From NCBI GenBank assembly GCA_910586105.1, contig CAJUGU010000053.1, positions 1 to 23,177 of the forward strand: DNA of 23,177 bases, in the 5' to 3' direction. This document shows, in pieces, positions 1-7,949 of this stretch (the first letter of the stretch is position 1; the number at the start of each line of letters is the position of its first letter). Under the pieces are notes generated by a model. It did no database searches, was not told the DNA's origin, and worked only from the letters and a program-made list of their open reading frames with translations. The position numbers and the translations under genes were made by a program. Origin of the DNA: an uncultured Eubacteriales bacterium. Its GTDB lineage: Bacteria; Bacillota; Clostridia; Oscillospirales; Butyricicoccaceae.

Positions 1-70
1 TCAACCATTCTTACTTTTGTAAATTACTGGATATTTTATGAAACTGCCGTGGACCATATCCTGTCACCTC

Positions 71-99
71 TTGCTTTCTCCTTCGGTTCGTGTTATCAT
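71..99 (+). promoter_or_regulatory. Sigma-70 promoter for the 49-aa gene
   Basis: TTGCTT (71-76), a 17-bp spacer and TATCAT (94-99) precede an AAAGGAGGT ribosome site at 113-121. The promoter points against the phage late genes. Confidence 0.6.
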
Positions 100-127
100 A
101 AATGCAAAGCACAAAGGAGGTAATTCT

Positions 128-277
128 ATGGGCACCGAAAAAGACCGTAAAGATACCCAAAAGGCTACTATCTATGATATCCGCCTGATAATCGATGCCA
201 GCGACAAAGAAACCTACACCAAAAAGGAAATTATGGCGCTGTTGGATCAAATCGCCCGTGCAAAAGATCAAGAATAA
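128..277 (+). CDS. 49-aa moron-like protein, paralogue of the 3615-3755 gene
   Basis: Small charged protein of unknown function. ATG at 128 is 6-7 bases after a strong AGGAGGT, which fixes the start. The gene is a self-contained unit (promoter 71-99, terminator 292-326) on the strand opposite the portal gene that ends at 334. Its sequence aligns with the 46-aa product of 3615-3755: both have an N-terminal MxTE, then TQKA, YD, an Ile-Asp pair and a TYT followed by acidic/basic helix residues. No transmembrane segment or cysteine pair is visible. The layout is that of a moron, a gene expressed from the lysogen independently of the late operon; this role is inferred. It could be a small regulator or superinfection factor. 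Confidence 0.75.
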   Translation: MGTEKDRKDTQKATIYDIRLIIDASDKETYTKKEIMALLDQIARAKDQE

Positions 278-291
278 AAACGTTCCCCGGG

Positions 292-326
292 AAAGCCCTT
301 CGCCCTGTCGCGAGGGCTTTTCTTTT
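292..326 (+). terminator. Intrinsic terminator of the 49-aa gene
   Basis: AAAGCCCT, one bulged T, then CGC, pairs with GCG plus AGGGCTTT, followed by a T-rich run TTTTCTTTT. It lies between the stop codons of the 49-aa gene and the convergent portal gene. The minus-strand U-tract is poor, so late transcription may pass it. Confidence 0.75.
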
Positions 327-333
327 GCCCGCA

Positions 334-2232
334 TCATACCGGGCTTCCCAGCTCCAGCCGCCGCTGCTCCGCGCCCTGCGCAAGGCTGGCGGCGCGCTCA
401 TACGCCTGCGCGCTGGTTCCGCCGGAGCTGCCGGAGCCGCCGACCTGCTGCGGCGTTCCCTGTTGCCCCTGCGCGCCGATCGCCGCCAGCAGCCCGGAAG
501 GGTCCTGCCCCGTCGCGGCGGCAACCTGCTGCGCAAGCCTTGCGCAAGTCTGTTGCAGCGCCTGCACCTGTTGCAGCAGGGTCTGCCCCTGCTGTACGCG
601 TTCCACGACCTTCTGTTTGCCCTCGAATTCCATCATATCCAGCATCGCCAGCGCCTGATCGGCCATTTCGGGGTTGAACGCCCCGGCGGCGTACAGCTCT
701 TTGGCGAATTCGTTCTGGCTCAGCCGGTTGAACGGGTTGGACTTCTGCGGGCTAACCTCGATGTCAAAGACCGGCCTTCGGTCGGCCAGCGTGAGCCGGT
801 CGTTCTGGAACTGCACGTATTCGGCCGCCCCGTTGGGCGCGACCACCCGGAACACGCGCCCCATGTCATAAAACTGCCGGATCAGTTCGATCACCAGCTC
901 GACCACCTTCCGGTAAGCGCGGTAACTGCTCTTGAGCATATCGCGGCTGACCTTGTTCCCGGCCTCCTGCATGGCCGCGATCGCGGAAGCTGCGGTCACG
1001 CCGCTTTGCGTCCCGCCGGAAGACACGTCGCGGTTGGCGCTGGTCTCCTTCATTTCGGCGATCTTGGCCTCGCGGTGATTGATGATGTACCCGTTCAGCG
1101 GGCTGACCGCGATCTGCCGCAGGTGTTCCTCGTCGACCTTGCCCGCCACGTGGACGAAATCCCGCGACCAGTCGGCGAACTCCTCCTCGTTGATCCCGGT
1201 GCTGTCCGCGATATACCAGCGGGGCTTGCCCGCGAGCCGCGCATTGTACAGGATGCATTGATCGAGCATATCGATATAGGTCTGCGGGTCGCGCATCACG
1301 TCGATGAAGCCGAAGCCATACGGCAGCCCTTCGAGGGGGAACAGGTTGTCGAACACGAACGGATACCGTCCATGATCGTACAGCCCGCGTTCCCGCAGCG
1401 CGGGCTCGTTTTCGGTGGCGTACAGCAGCCTGCCGGAAGCGAACTTGATCAGATGCAGCCGCCCGCCGCGCTTATAATACCAGTCGACCAGCAGCGTCCG
1501 GCGGCTAAGGTCCTGCGCGTCGTCCTTCACGTATTGTTCGAGCGCAAGCCCGCCGTCGCCCGCAAACTCCACGCCGGGGTACTGCGCCCGCAGCGCGTCG
1601 GTATCCATATGGCGGACGCAGAACAGGTTCGGGCTGTCCTGGATGTCGTCGACCGTCGGGTCCCAGAACAGGCCGAGCAGGTCGACGCGGGAAACGGCGA
1701 TATCCCCGATCCCGCCCTCGGCCCCGCCGTCCCAGAACACGCCATAGCAGGCGGCGCCGTTCTTGAGCTTATACCAGGAACACCGGTCATAGACCTCGTC
1801 GAACCCGGCCCGTTCGAGGATCACGGGAACGATCTCGCCGAGCAGCTTCGCGGTCTCCTCGTCGCTGCGTTCGCGCGGCAGGATGGCGGGGGTCGGCATA
1901 TTGTCCATCAGGTCGGCGTGCTTGTTCATGAGGGAATTCAGCAGCCACGCCGAATGCGGTTCGATCGGGCCGCGCCCGCCGCCCTCCTGCGCGCGCCCAT
2001 GCCGCAGCCGGTACCATTCCTCGTTGCGGACGATCCGCTGTTCCAGCACGCTCTTGCCGCGCTTGTATTCCAGCAGCAGCCGCACGCCTTCGGCGACCGT
2101 CTGCTCGTCCACATACCGCTGGGGCGGCTCCCGTTCCGGCAGGCTCCCCGGCTCCGCTGCCGCGCCCGGGACGCCCGGCGCAGGCGGCTCCCGGCGCTGG
2201 GATCGCTCCGCGGCCCGTTGTTTCCAGTCCAT
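334..2232 (-). CDS. Phage portal protein (P22-like)
   Basis: 632 aa, the usual size of podovirus-type portals. The portal is the dodecameric ring at one capsid vertex through which terminase pumps DNA. Supporting features are the helical N-terminal part, the DP(T)VDDIQD-type acidic stretch near residue 190, a segment near residues 300-400 with EEEFADWSRDFVHV, and a Gln/Gly-rich, low-complexity C-terminal tail from about 560. ATG at 2232 follows GGAGGG by 7 bases, and the ribosome site lies in the last codons of the upstream tail-fibre gene (stop at 2236), so the two are coupled. It is downstream of terminase, as expected, but separated from it by tail genes. The assignment rests on remembered family features, not a search. 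Confidence 0.85.
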   Translation of the reverse strand: MDWKQRAAERSQRREPPAPGVPGAAAEPGSLPEREPPQRYVDEQTVAEGVRLLLEYKRGKSVLEQRIVRNEEWYRLRHGRAQEGGGRGPIEPHSAWLLNSLMNKHADLMDNMPTPAILPRERSDEETAKLLGEIVPVILERAGFDEVYDRCSWYKLKNGAACYGVFWDGGAEGGIGDIAVSRVDLLGLFWDPTVDDIQDSPNLFCVRHMDTDALRAQYPGVEFAGDGGLALEQYVKDDAQDLSRRTLLVDWYYKRGGRLHLIKFASGRLLYATENEPALRERGLYDHGRYPFVFDNLFPLEGLPYGFGFIDVMRDPQTYIDMLDQCILYNARLAGKPRWYIADSTGINEEEFADWSRDFVHVAGKVDEEHLRQIAVSPLNGYIINHREAKIAEMKETSANRDVSSGGTQSGVTAASAIAAMQEAGNKVSRDMLKSSYRAYRKVVELVIELIRQFYDMGRVFRVVAPNGAAEYVQFQNDRLTLADRRPVFDIEVSPQKSNPFNRLSQNEFAKELYAAGAFNPEMADQALAMLDMMEFEGKQKVVERVQQGQTLLQQVQALQQTCARLAQQVAAATGQDPSGLLAAIGAQGQQGTPQQVGGSGSSGGTSAQAYERAASLAQGAEQRRLELGSPV

Positions 2233-2235
2233 ACC

Positions 2236-3525
2236 TTATCCCTCCATCCGGTTTTGCAGCGCGGTTTCAAGCGCGTCCACCCGCGCCATTAAGCTTTGTA
2301 CCATCGCGGTATTGAGCGCGATCAGTTCGCCATAGCGGATGGAATACATCCCGTCCCCTCCGCCCGGGAGCTCCGGGTCGTAATCCCGCTGCACGAGCGC
2401 CGCCAGATCGCTGCGGTCGAGCCCGCCCGCTTCCAGCGCGTCCCGCACCTGCTGCGCGAGGAACCCGGTATGGAACCGCCCGCTCCGGCTGGACGCCATA
2501 TGATACCGGGCAGGCCGTAACGCCCGATAAAACGCGCCGTACCGTTCGGCGAGGTCGAACGCAACCGAGTTCTTCACCCGTTCGTCCGACGAGGTCGAGA
2601 TCGACGAAGTCGCTTCGATTTCATCGCCGCTGAGCCAGATGCTTTCGTACCCGAACATGTCCTCGCCGACGATGCGGATGCCTGCATTCGTCGCCAGCAT
2701 ATGGTTGCGGTATTCCTCCGTCGATCCGCTCACGGGCGGCCCCGCAACGCGGATCCCGCGAGTGCTGAAGTGCCCGGTCGAACCGGTGCCCATCGTGATA
2801 TAACCATAATCGTTTTCGAGTTCCAACCGTTCAAGCGCGATGGTGCCGGTCGTAATATTGCTGCCATTGATCACGCTGCCCTTTCGCGTGCTCAAGTCAC
2901 TGAACGTTACCATGCCGGTAAAGTCGAACCCGTTCACGGTCTGTTCGAGACGGCTGTACTGGCCGCTGAGGTCGGCGACCGTACTGCTGATGCTGGTCGC
3001 GGTCTGCTTCACGGACGATATCCCGTTCTCCGCATTGGAAACGCGCGTTTCCATGCTGCTTGCGGTCTGTTCCAGGCTGGAAATATCGCCTTCGGTATCC
3101 GCGACCCTTGTCGCCAGCCCCTGCGCGGTCTGCTGCAAGCTGGAGATATTGCCTTCGTTGTCGCCGACCCGCTGCGCGATCCCTTCCGCCGTGACCTTGA
3201 CCTCTGCAACGCCCTTTTCGGTATCGAGCACACGCTGGGTAATGCCTTCGGCGGTAATGGTAAGGTTCGCGATCTTGTCGGCATTCTGCCGAACCTCGGC
3301 GCTGATCTCCCCGGCGGTCTGTTTTAAAATGGAGATCGCGCCGTCGGAGCCTTCCAGCCGGTTAAAGATCTCCTCATACCCTTCGATGTTGTCCGCATCG
3401 AGATTCGAGAGCACGAACTGCAGCATTTCCTGAAGCTCGCGCACCACATGATAAAGTTTTTTGGTCGTCCCGGGCAAATCCTCCGCCTGATAACGGGGCA
3501 TCTGCACCTCCGAAAAATACGCCAA
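2236..3525 (-). CDS. Tail fibre/spike with coiled-coil shaft and self-cleaving S74 chaperone domain
   Basis: 429 aa. Residues about 86-190 form five near-exact 21-residue repeats (three heptads each; TAEGI.QRV, TAQGLATRV, TASSMETRV), a trimeric coiled-coil shaft. A motif FDFTGMVTFSDL followed by GSNITTGTI lies at 200-228. The C-terminal part has the intramolecular-chaperone (Peptidase_S74) signature: SDERVK at 313-318, with serine and lysine five residues apart as in endosialidase autocleavage, and GFLAQQV at 354-360. The chaperone is expected to fold the trimer and then release itself. The start is TTG at 3525, 8 bases after AAGGAGG; no better ATG has a ribosome site. It probably binds the host surface. 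Its position between terminase and portal is unusual. Confidence 0.88.
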   Translation of the reverse strand: MAYFSEVQMPRYQAEDLPGTTKKLYHVVRELQEMLQFVLSNLDADNIEGYEEIFNRLEGSDGAISILKQTAGEISAEVRQNADKIANLTITAEGITQRVLDTEKGVAEVKVTAEGIAQRVGDNEGNISSLQQTAQGLATRVADTEGDISSLEQTASSMETRVSNAENGISSVKQTATSISSTVADLSGQYSRLEQTVNGFDFTGMVTFSDLSTRKGSVINGSNITTGTIALERLELENDYGYITMGTGSTGHFSTRGIRVAGPPVSGSTEEYRNHMLATNAGIRIVGEDMFGYESIWLSGDEIEATSSISTSSDERVKNSVAFDLAERYGAFYRALRPARYHMASSRSGRFHTGFLAQQVRDALEAGGLDRSDLAALVQRDYDPELPGGGDGMYSIRYGELIALNTAMVQSLMARVDALETALQNRMEG

Positions 3526-3552
3526 GAAAAACGCCTCCTTTGTAAAAATCGA

Positions 3553-3582
3553 TTGACGGCGCGCCCCTCCTCATGGTATGAT
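3553..3582 (+). promoter_or_regulatory. Promoter of the 46-aa gene
   Basis: TTGACG (3553-3558), 18-bp spacer, TATGAT (3577-3582), with TG at 3574-3575 giving an extended -10. It is followed by GAGGAGG at 3601 and ATG at 3615. Confidence 0.75.
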
Positions 3583-3614
3583 AGAACCAATCAAAACCGA
3601 GAGGAGGCCGAAAA

Positions 3615-3755
3615 ATGTCAACTGAGCGGGAAGTCCTTATCACGCAAAAGGCAATGGCCTATGATTTGATCGAGCTCATCGACTCGAGCAAGACCTACAC
3701 CGGCGAAGAAGTGCAGGAAATCATAAGGGCCTACATCTCCGGGAGCGAAACCTGA
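3615..3755 (+). CDS. 46-aa moron-like protein, paralogue of the 128-277 gene
   Basis: Short protein opposite to the surrounding tail genes. A GAGGAGG ribosome site precedes ATG 3615 by 7 bases. Promoter, ribosome site, gene and terminator fit in about 240 bp. It resembles the 49-aa product of 128-277 over its whole length (shared TQKA, YD, Ile-Asp, TYT), with a two-residue gap before TYT. Function is unknown. The two copies at different junctions of the late operon suggest a family of small mobile or duplicated accessory genes rather than virion parts. Confidence 0.75.
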   Translation: MSTEREVLITQKAMAYDLIELIDSSKTYTGEEVQEIIRAYISGSET

Positions 3756-3768
3756 TGCAAAGCCCCAG

Positions 3769-3794
3769 AAGAGCCGGATATCCGGCTCTTTTTT
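3769..3794 (+). terminator. Intrinsic terminator of the 46-aa gene
   Basis: Perfect palindrome with arms AAGAGCCGGAT and ATCCGGCTCTT, followed by a T-run, 13 bases after the stop codon. Confidence 0.85.
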
Positions 3795-3801
3795 GCGCCC
3801 A

Positions 3802-5349
3802 TTATCTGGCGCTCCCTTCTTTAAACCGCCGGTTGATCGCGTGCAGCGTGACCCGTCCCGTCCCGCGCAGCCGAATGCTGAACCCATGCCCCCGAACGGG
3901 CAGAAACGGCACGTTCACCGTACAGTCCTCCCGCCGGGCGGCCCCGCTCCACACCCGCCGCCAGCCGCCGCCGTCGCTGCGGATGTCAACGTTTACGATC
4001 GCGCCGCGTTCCGCGGTCAGCACCAGATCGAGCCTGCTGCTCTTCCGCTTCTCAGCCTGCACATTCTCGAACGGGCCAAACACCGCCTCCCACTGCACGG
4101 CGTCGTCGGTATCGCACTGCCACAGCCCGCCGTCCGCGTCGAGCAGATACAGCGTTCCGGCGTTCGAGGAAAACCCGACCGCTTCGGTCTCATCCTCCCG
4201 CGCCCAAAGCCCCCGTTCGGTATCATACACAACGATCTCGGCCCTGCCGTCCGCGCCGACGCCGCAAAGGTAATACTTCGCGCCATGCATCCCGGCGACC
4301 GCGCGCGCATAGCCGCAATTCAGCTGCATCCCGATCGGTTCGGGCGTGCCGCCGCCATAGGCCATCACGCCCTCCCGGCTGAGGTAATACAGCACGTTGT
4401 TGTAAATTTGCAGGGTATCCGCGCACCCGGCCTGCACGCCGGAAATATACGAGGTATTCACCGTGAAATTGGTCGGTTTCGTACCATAGACTTTATGCAC
4501 GCACCCTTCCTTAAACGCGAGCACATAACTTGCGTACCCGGCGATCCCGGTAAACGCCCCATCCGAGCCGACCCCGACGTCGAAGGCGTCGGTCGCGAGC
4601 CCGTTGAACACGTTCCAGTTAAACCCGTCGCCGAGCTTGCAGCAGCAAAGGTGGTTGTCATACACACCCCACAGGCGGTTGTCCTTCTCGCACACGAATT
4701 CGAGGTCGGGCACGGTACGCGAAAACGTGACCGCGCTTTCGCCCCACTCGTGAGTGCTCTGGTTTTCGCCGCTGCCCAGCTCGCCGAACTGGAACACATT
4801 GTCATAAAACGTGAGCGTACTGCCGTCGACCGCCTGCACAACGGCGGTACGGTTGTTATATTCCTGCGCGCAGCCTTCAATGGTCACGCCGTCGCCGGTT
4901 TGGAACGCCCACGCCGCCCCATCCTTCCGGGTCACGCTGGAATTGGTAAACGTCACCGCCAGCGCCCCGGTATGGATCTCCATGCCGCAAAACGCCCCGG
5001 TGGCGGTATTGTACGCGGCCTTATCCGGCCACAAAAACACCCAGTCGTTCATAACCACGGCGCGTTTGCGCCCGGCGCTGACGCTTCCGACGGCCTCGCC
5101 GCCGTACTTGACCTCCGTCCCATCCACGACGAACGCCTTGCCGTTCTTGTGCAAAATCAGCGTCGCCGCCTGATATTCTTCGATCCTGCGCCGCCCGCGG
5201 CGCGGGCTGAGGCAGGGCGCGTCGTCGGCGCAGAAATTGCGCATTTCGCGGCACGCGCCGTCCTGCACCCGGGCGCGCCGGTCCAGCCCAGTAAACTGAT
5301 ACGTGACCGTGCTGCCCGCATCCGCGCCGGGGATCGGGAAATTAAACAT
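3802..5349 (-). CDS. Beta-propeller-like tail/connector protein (stabilisation-protein type)
   Basis: 515 aa of mostly beta-strand sequence with many short aromatic and Gly-Asp turns (DNRLWGVYDN, GIAGYASYVLAFKEG, YYLSREGVMAYGG, TLYLLDADGGLWQ). These look like propeller blades. The segment around residues 270-310 (LAFKEGCVHKVYGTKP) is, from memory, shared by virion proteins of many Firmicute phages. The fold and size suggest the type of P22 gp10, the hub that closes the portal channel after packaging; that function is inferred. ATG 5349 overlaps the end of the upstream 118-aa gene by 8 bases, so translation is coupled. It may instead be a tail baseplate protein. Confidence 0.65.
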   Translation of the reverse strand: MFNFPIPGADAGSTVTYQFTGLDRRARVQDGACREMRNFCADDAPCLSPRRGRRRIEEYQAATLILHKNGKAFVVDGTEVKYGGEAVGSVSAGRKRAVVMNDWVFLWPDKAAYNTATGAFCGMEIHTGALAVTFTNSSVTRKDGAAWAFQTGDGVTIEGCAQEYNNRTAVVQAVDGSTLTFYDNVFQFGELGSGENQSTHEWGESAVTFSRTVPDLEFVCEKDNRLWGVYDNHLCCCKLGDGFNWNVFNGLATDAFDVGVGSDGAFTGIAGYASYVLAFKEGCVHKVYGTKPTNFTVNTSYISGVQAGCADTLQIYNNVLYYLSREGVMAYGGGTPEPIGMQLNCGYARAVAGMHGAKYYLCGVGADGRAEIVVYDTERGLWAREDETEAVGFSSNAGTLYLLDADGGLWQCDTDDAVQWEAVFGPFENVQAEKRKSSRLDLVLTAERGAIVNVDIRSDGGGWRRVWSGAARREDCTVNVPFLPVRGHGFSIRLRGTGRVTLHAINRRFKEGSAR

Positions 5350-5698
5350 ACCGTTTCACCTTTGCCCCTCTGCGGGGCAGATGCGCCCGCCGGTACCACT
5401 TGGCGTACTCGTCATACAGACCGCTGAAAACGGTCATTTCGGTGTTTGCGGAGTCGTATTCCTGCACCGCCTGATCGATTCTGGCGCACAGATAGTGCAG
5501 GTACATCCCGTCATAAGGCGGGTTTACGAGCAGCGGCGTTTCATCGTCGGCCCCGGGGCGCAGCAGGACGGGGCCGCACCCCTGCACCTCTTCGGATACC
5601 ATGCTTTCCAGCCTGGAAAGCTCGTCGTAAACCGCCGCCGCGTCAAACGGCACGGCGCGCACCTCGCGCAGCCGTTCCATCAAATAACCGACGGTCAT
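5342..5698 (-). CDS. Small phage structural protein, unknown role
   Basis: 118 aa, acidic and helical at the N-terminus, with a Pro/Tyr-rich centre (NPPYDGMYLHYL). Its place between terminase and the propeller protein, and tight overlaps on both sides, point to a head-tail connection or assembly protein; this is inferred from context. ATG 5698 is chosen because GGGAGG lies 8 bases upstream; a GTG at 5707 in the same frame has no such spacing. The stop lies within the start of the next gene. Confidence 0.65.
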   Translation of the reverse strand: MTVGYLMERLREVRAVPFDAAAVYDELSRLESMVSEEVQGCGPVLLRPGADDETPLLVNPPYDGMYLHYLCARIDQAVQEYDSANTEMTVFSGLYDEYAKWYRRAHLPRRGAKVKRYV

Positions 5699-5703
5699 CG
5701 TCG

Positions 5704-7149
5704 TCACCTCCCGATCGTTTCCGATCCCTGCGCGATCTCCAACGGGTCAAACGCCTTGCGCGGCGGCTGGCGCTGCACGCGCGGTCTGATTTTCCGTTCC
5801 ATCGCGACATACCGCGTTTCGTCATAGATGTGATCTTCCCCGTCGGTGTCGACGTCTTCCACATCGGTTTGGCTGTACACCAGCGCGGGCAGTGTGCGGA
5901 TGAACTGCCTGCATGTCGAAAATACATACAGCATCGCCCTGCCGTCTTCATCGAAGGCAAGCCGGTTATGCAGCTGCATCTTGCCGGAGATGCGCGCGTG
6001 ATCGCCTTTTTCAAAATACACGCCAGCGCGTTCAAGGATATCCGCGATGCTTTCCCCGCCGGAGCCGTCCCAGATCGCGGGGTCGGCCACGCCGAAGATC
6101 CGCCGCCCGCGCAGGTTGGGGTCGTCCGTCTCGATCGCGCGGATCTTCCCGGCCAGCTGCTGCGGCGTCCATTTCACGCCGGTATTGGGGACGAGCTGCC
6201 CCTGTTCGTCGGTCTTGCAGCCATACAGCTCGCGGATGCGGTACATGCATCCATCCAGCCCGACCGCCCACCAGCCGACCGAAAAGGGCCGGGAATATCC
6301 CCAGTCGAAGCCGCGATAGACCGGCCATTCGGGCGGGATTGCAAAGGGTTCGATCACATGCGACCAGCGCCGGTCGTAATAATGCGCCGGATTGTCCTTC
6401 CACTCGCTGAAGACCTGCCCGCTGAAGCTGTCCCAATCGCCCTCAAGCAGGGCCTTCCGTTCCGCCGTGGGAAGCAGGGAAAGGTTGGCGATGTAGTTGG
6501 GGTCGTTCTCCAGCAGCCGCCGGTTGTCGAATACGCTCGCCGGGATGAAGACCCGGTCGCGGGTGACGGTCTGCTGGACGCCGTCCGGCTGCCGGACTTC
6601 CATTTCCGCGACGATCCTTGTCCCGGGCGGCGCAGCGGTGATGAACCGTTCCTTGACCCAGCTGTGCCCGACCCCGCCGGGGTTGGCGGTCGCGCGCATA
6701 TAAACGCGGGTTCCCGGCCCACCCGGACGGTTGCGGGAAAACAGGTAGCTGTATTCCTCCCACGTGAAGTGGGTCAGCTCGTCGAACGCGATGTAATCCC
6801 ACGCCCGGCCCTGGTATTTGAGCTTGTCGGCGGTACGGTGCATCGCGCCGAACTCGACGGTCGCCCCGCCGGGGAAGCTCCACCGGTGCTTGGTCTCGTT
6901 GAACTTCGCCCCGGGGAACGCCCTGGGGTAATAATTCAGGCTTTTGCCGATCAGCTCGGACAGTTCCGGGTAGGTCTTGCGCAGCAGCAGCGCCCGGTAA
7001 TGCGGGATATGCACCTGCCGCAGCGCTTCCATCACGAGCGCCTCGCTTTTGCCGCCGCCCGCCGCGCCGCCGTAAAGCGCCTCATATTCGGGGCGGCTGA
7101 GGAACCGCAGCTGTTTGGGCTGCGGCCTCCAGACGGCCCTAACCGCCAT
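5704..7149 (-). CDS. Terminase large subunit
   Basis: 481 aa, typical length. It is the ATP-driven motor and nuclease that packages DNA through the portal. Walker A is GGAAGGGKS at 27-35; Walker B is YIAFDE at 119-124, with the catalytic Glu at 124; coupling motif TANPGG is at 154-159. The RNase-H-like nuclease has its acidic residues at D282 (FDWGY), D356 (ADPA) and the acidic cluster around 436-443. ATG 7149 overlaps the end of the small terminase gene by 11 bases, with GGGGAGG upstream. All key motifs are present, so it should be active. Confidence 0.96.
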   Translation of the reverse strand: MAVRAVWRPQPKQLRFLSRPEYEALYGGAAGGGKSEALVMEALRQVHIPHYRALLLRKTYPELSELIGKSLNYYPRAFPGAKFNETKHRWSFPGGATVEFGAMHRTADKLKYQGRAWDYIAFDELTHFTWEEYSYLFSRNRPGGPGTRVYMRATANPGGVGHSWVKERFITAAPPGTRIVAEMEVRQPDGVQQTVTRDRVFIPASVFDNRRLLENDPNYIANLSLLPTAERKALLEGDWDSFSGQVFSEWKDNPAHYYDRRWSHVIEPFAIPPEWPVYRGFDWGYSRPFSVGWWAVGLDGCMYRIRELYGCKTDEQGQLVPNTGVKWTPQQLAGKIRAIETDDPNLRGRRIFGVADPAIWDGSGGESIADILERAGVYFEKGDHARISGKMQLHNRLAFDEDGRAMLYVFSTCRQFIRTLPALVYSQTDVEDVDTDGEDHIYDETRYVAMERKIRPRVQRQPPRKAFDPLEIAQGSETIGR

Positions 7150-7630
7150 CGTCCGCCGCCTCCCCGTCCTCCGCAGCCAGCTCGACCTCGGGCAGCAGGA
7201 TACAGCCCCGCCGCTCCGTCTCCTCCGGCGCGGGCAGCTCGGGCCACTTGTGACGCCAGCGCTCCCGCATCCGGTTTTTCAGCCAGATCGCGGCCGCGCC
7301 GGTATCCGGCGGCACGTGCTTTACGGTCTCCACCACCCGGTCAACGACCCGGACGCCGTCCTCGTCGTGCGATTCCTCGCGCCGCTCGACGTAGTCGTAG
7401 CCCAGCGCCCGCCGCAAAAGCGTTTCCTCGACTTCCAGGTCGATCACCTCGCGCCCTTTTTTCAGGGCGTCCGCAATGTCCGGGAACCGCGCGGACCATT
7501 CGTAGATCGTCTGCCGCCGCACGCCGATCCGCTTTGCGAGCTGCTCGTCGGTCAGCCCTTCCCGCGCCCAGCCGCGCAGCAGCGTCAGGCCCTCGGGCGT
7601 GCGCCACTGTTCATATTTCCCCTTCGCCAC
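7139..7630 (-). CDS. Terminase small subunit
   Basis: 163 aa DNA-recognition subunit that selects phage DNA for packaging. The N-terminal region holds a helix-turn-helix (GLTDEQLAKRIGVRRQTIYEW), preceded by the KGKYEQWRTPEGL lead common in Firmicute small terminases. The C-terminal half contains DTGAAAIWLKNRM, also typical. GTG 7630 is preferred, because an AAAGGGGGAG ribosome site stands about 8 bases upstream and the protein then starts like its relatives. An in-frame TTG at 7651 lies in the U-tract of the upstream terminator. The gene begins about 20 bases after that terminator. Confidence 0.88.
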   Translation of the reverse strand: MAKGKYEQWRTPEGLTLLRGWAREGLTDEQLAKRIGVRRQTIYEWSARFPDIADALKKGREVIDLEVEETLLRRALGYDYVERREESHDEDGVRVVDRVVETVKHVPPDTGAAAIWLKNRMRERWRHKWPELPAPEETERRGCILLPEVELAAEDGEAADDGG

Positions 7631-7650
7631 GGCCCACTCCCCCTTTCCCA

Positions 7651-7710
7651 AAAAGCAAAAGCCGAACGGTAGGGCAGGGCAAAAAGGTCCCCGTTCCCTC
7701 GTTCGGCTCT
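7651..7710 (-). terminator. Terminator B, just before the small terminase gene
   Basis: On the minus strand, AGCCGAACG (7708-7700) pairs with CGTTCGGCT (7668-7660), with further G/C pairing inside, then TTTTGCTTTT. Read-through is needed for late expression from anything upstream. This is a possible site of late antitermination. Confidence 0.7.
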
Positions 7711-7734
7711 ATGGCTCAATGGCGCTCGGCTCTG
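7703..7734 (-). repeat. AGAGCCGA tandem box, copy B
   Basis: On the minus strand: CAGAGCCGAGCGCCATTG, a short spacer, then AGAGCCGA. It is nearly identical to copy A at 7942-7975. The second AGAGCCGA is the 5' arm of terminator B. Confidence 0.8.
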
Positions 7735-7890
7735 GTATTCGTTTCCATCATTTTACCACCGGCGGGCAGGGGACGCAACCCCTTCCGGGCAGTTTCTACG
7801 CGCCTGTTCAGAAGTTATACACGGTTCCAAGCCCGAAAAATAGGAGCGGGGGCTGTTCACTTGAAAAGGTACACCGCCGGATACCCGGCA
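7735..7890. other. Non-coding stretch between the two terminators
   Basis: No supported gene. It holds a small hairpin (AGGGG with CCCCT near 7770) and one weak minus-strand promoter candidate: TATAAC at 7819-7814 with TATTTT 17 bases upstream. If real, this would be a late promoter reading into terminator B. Confidence 0.35.
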
Positions 7891-7949
7891 AAAAACAAAA
7901 AAGAGCCGCGGAGCAGTCCCGCAAACGCAGGCTGCTTTCAATCGGCTCT
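7891..7949 (-). terminator. Terminator A, after the Com/KTR-like gene
   Basis: On the minus strand, AGAGCCG (7949-7943) pairs with CGGCTCT (7908-7902), with AGCAG/CTGCT inside, followed by TTTTTTG and TTTTTT. The 5' arm overlaps the end of the coding sequence. Confidence 0.75.

Noticed and set aside
1..57. Minus-strand 18-codon frame with an AGGTG-like site
   Set aside because: Too short, at the window edge, and without any recognisable feature; could be chance.
7814..7842. Late promoter between the two terminators
   Set aside because: The -10 (TATAAC) is fair but the -35 (TATTTT) is poor; noted only as a weak candidate inside the non-coding stretch.
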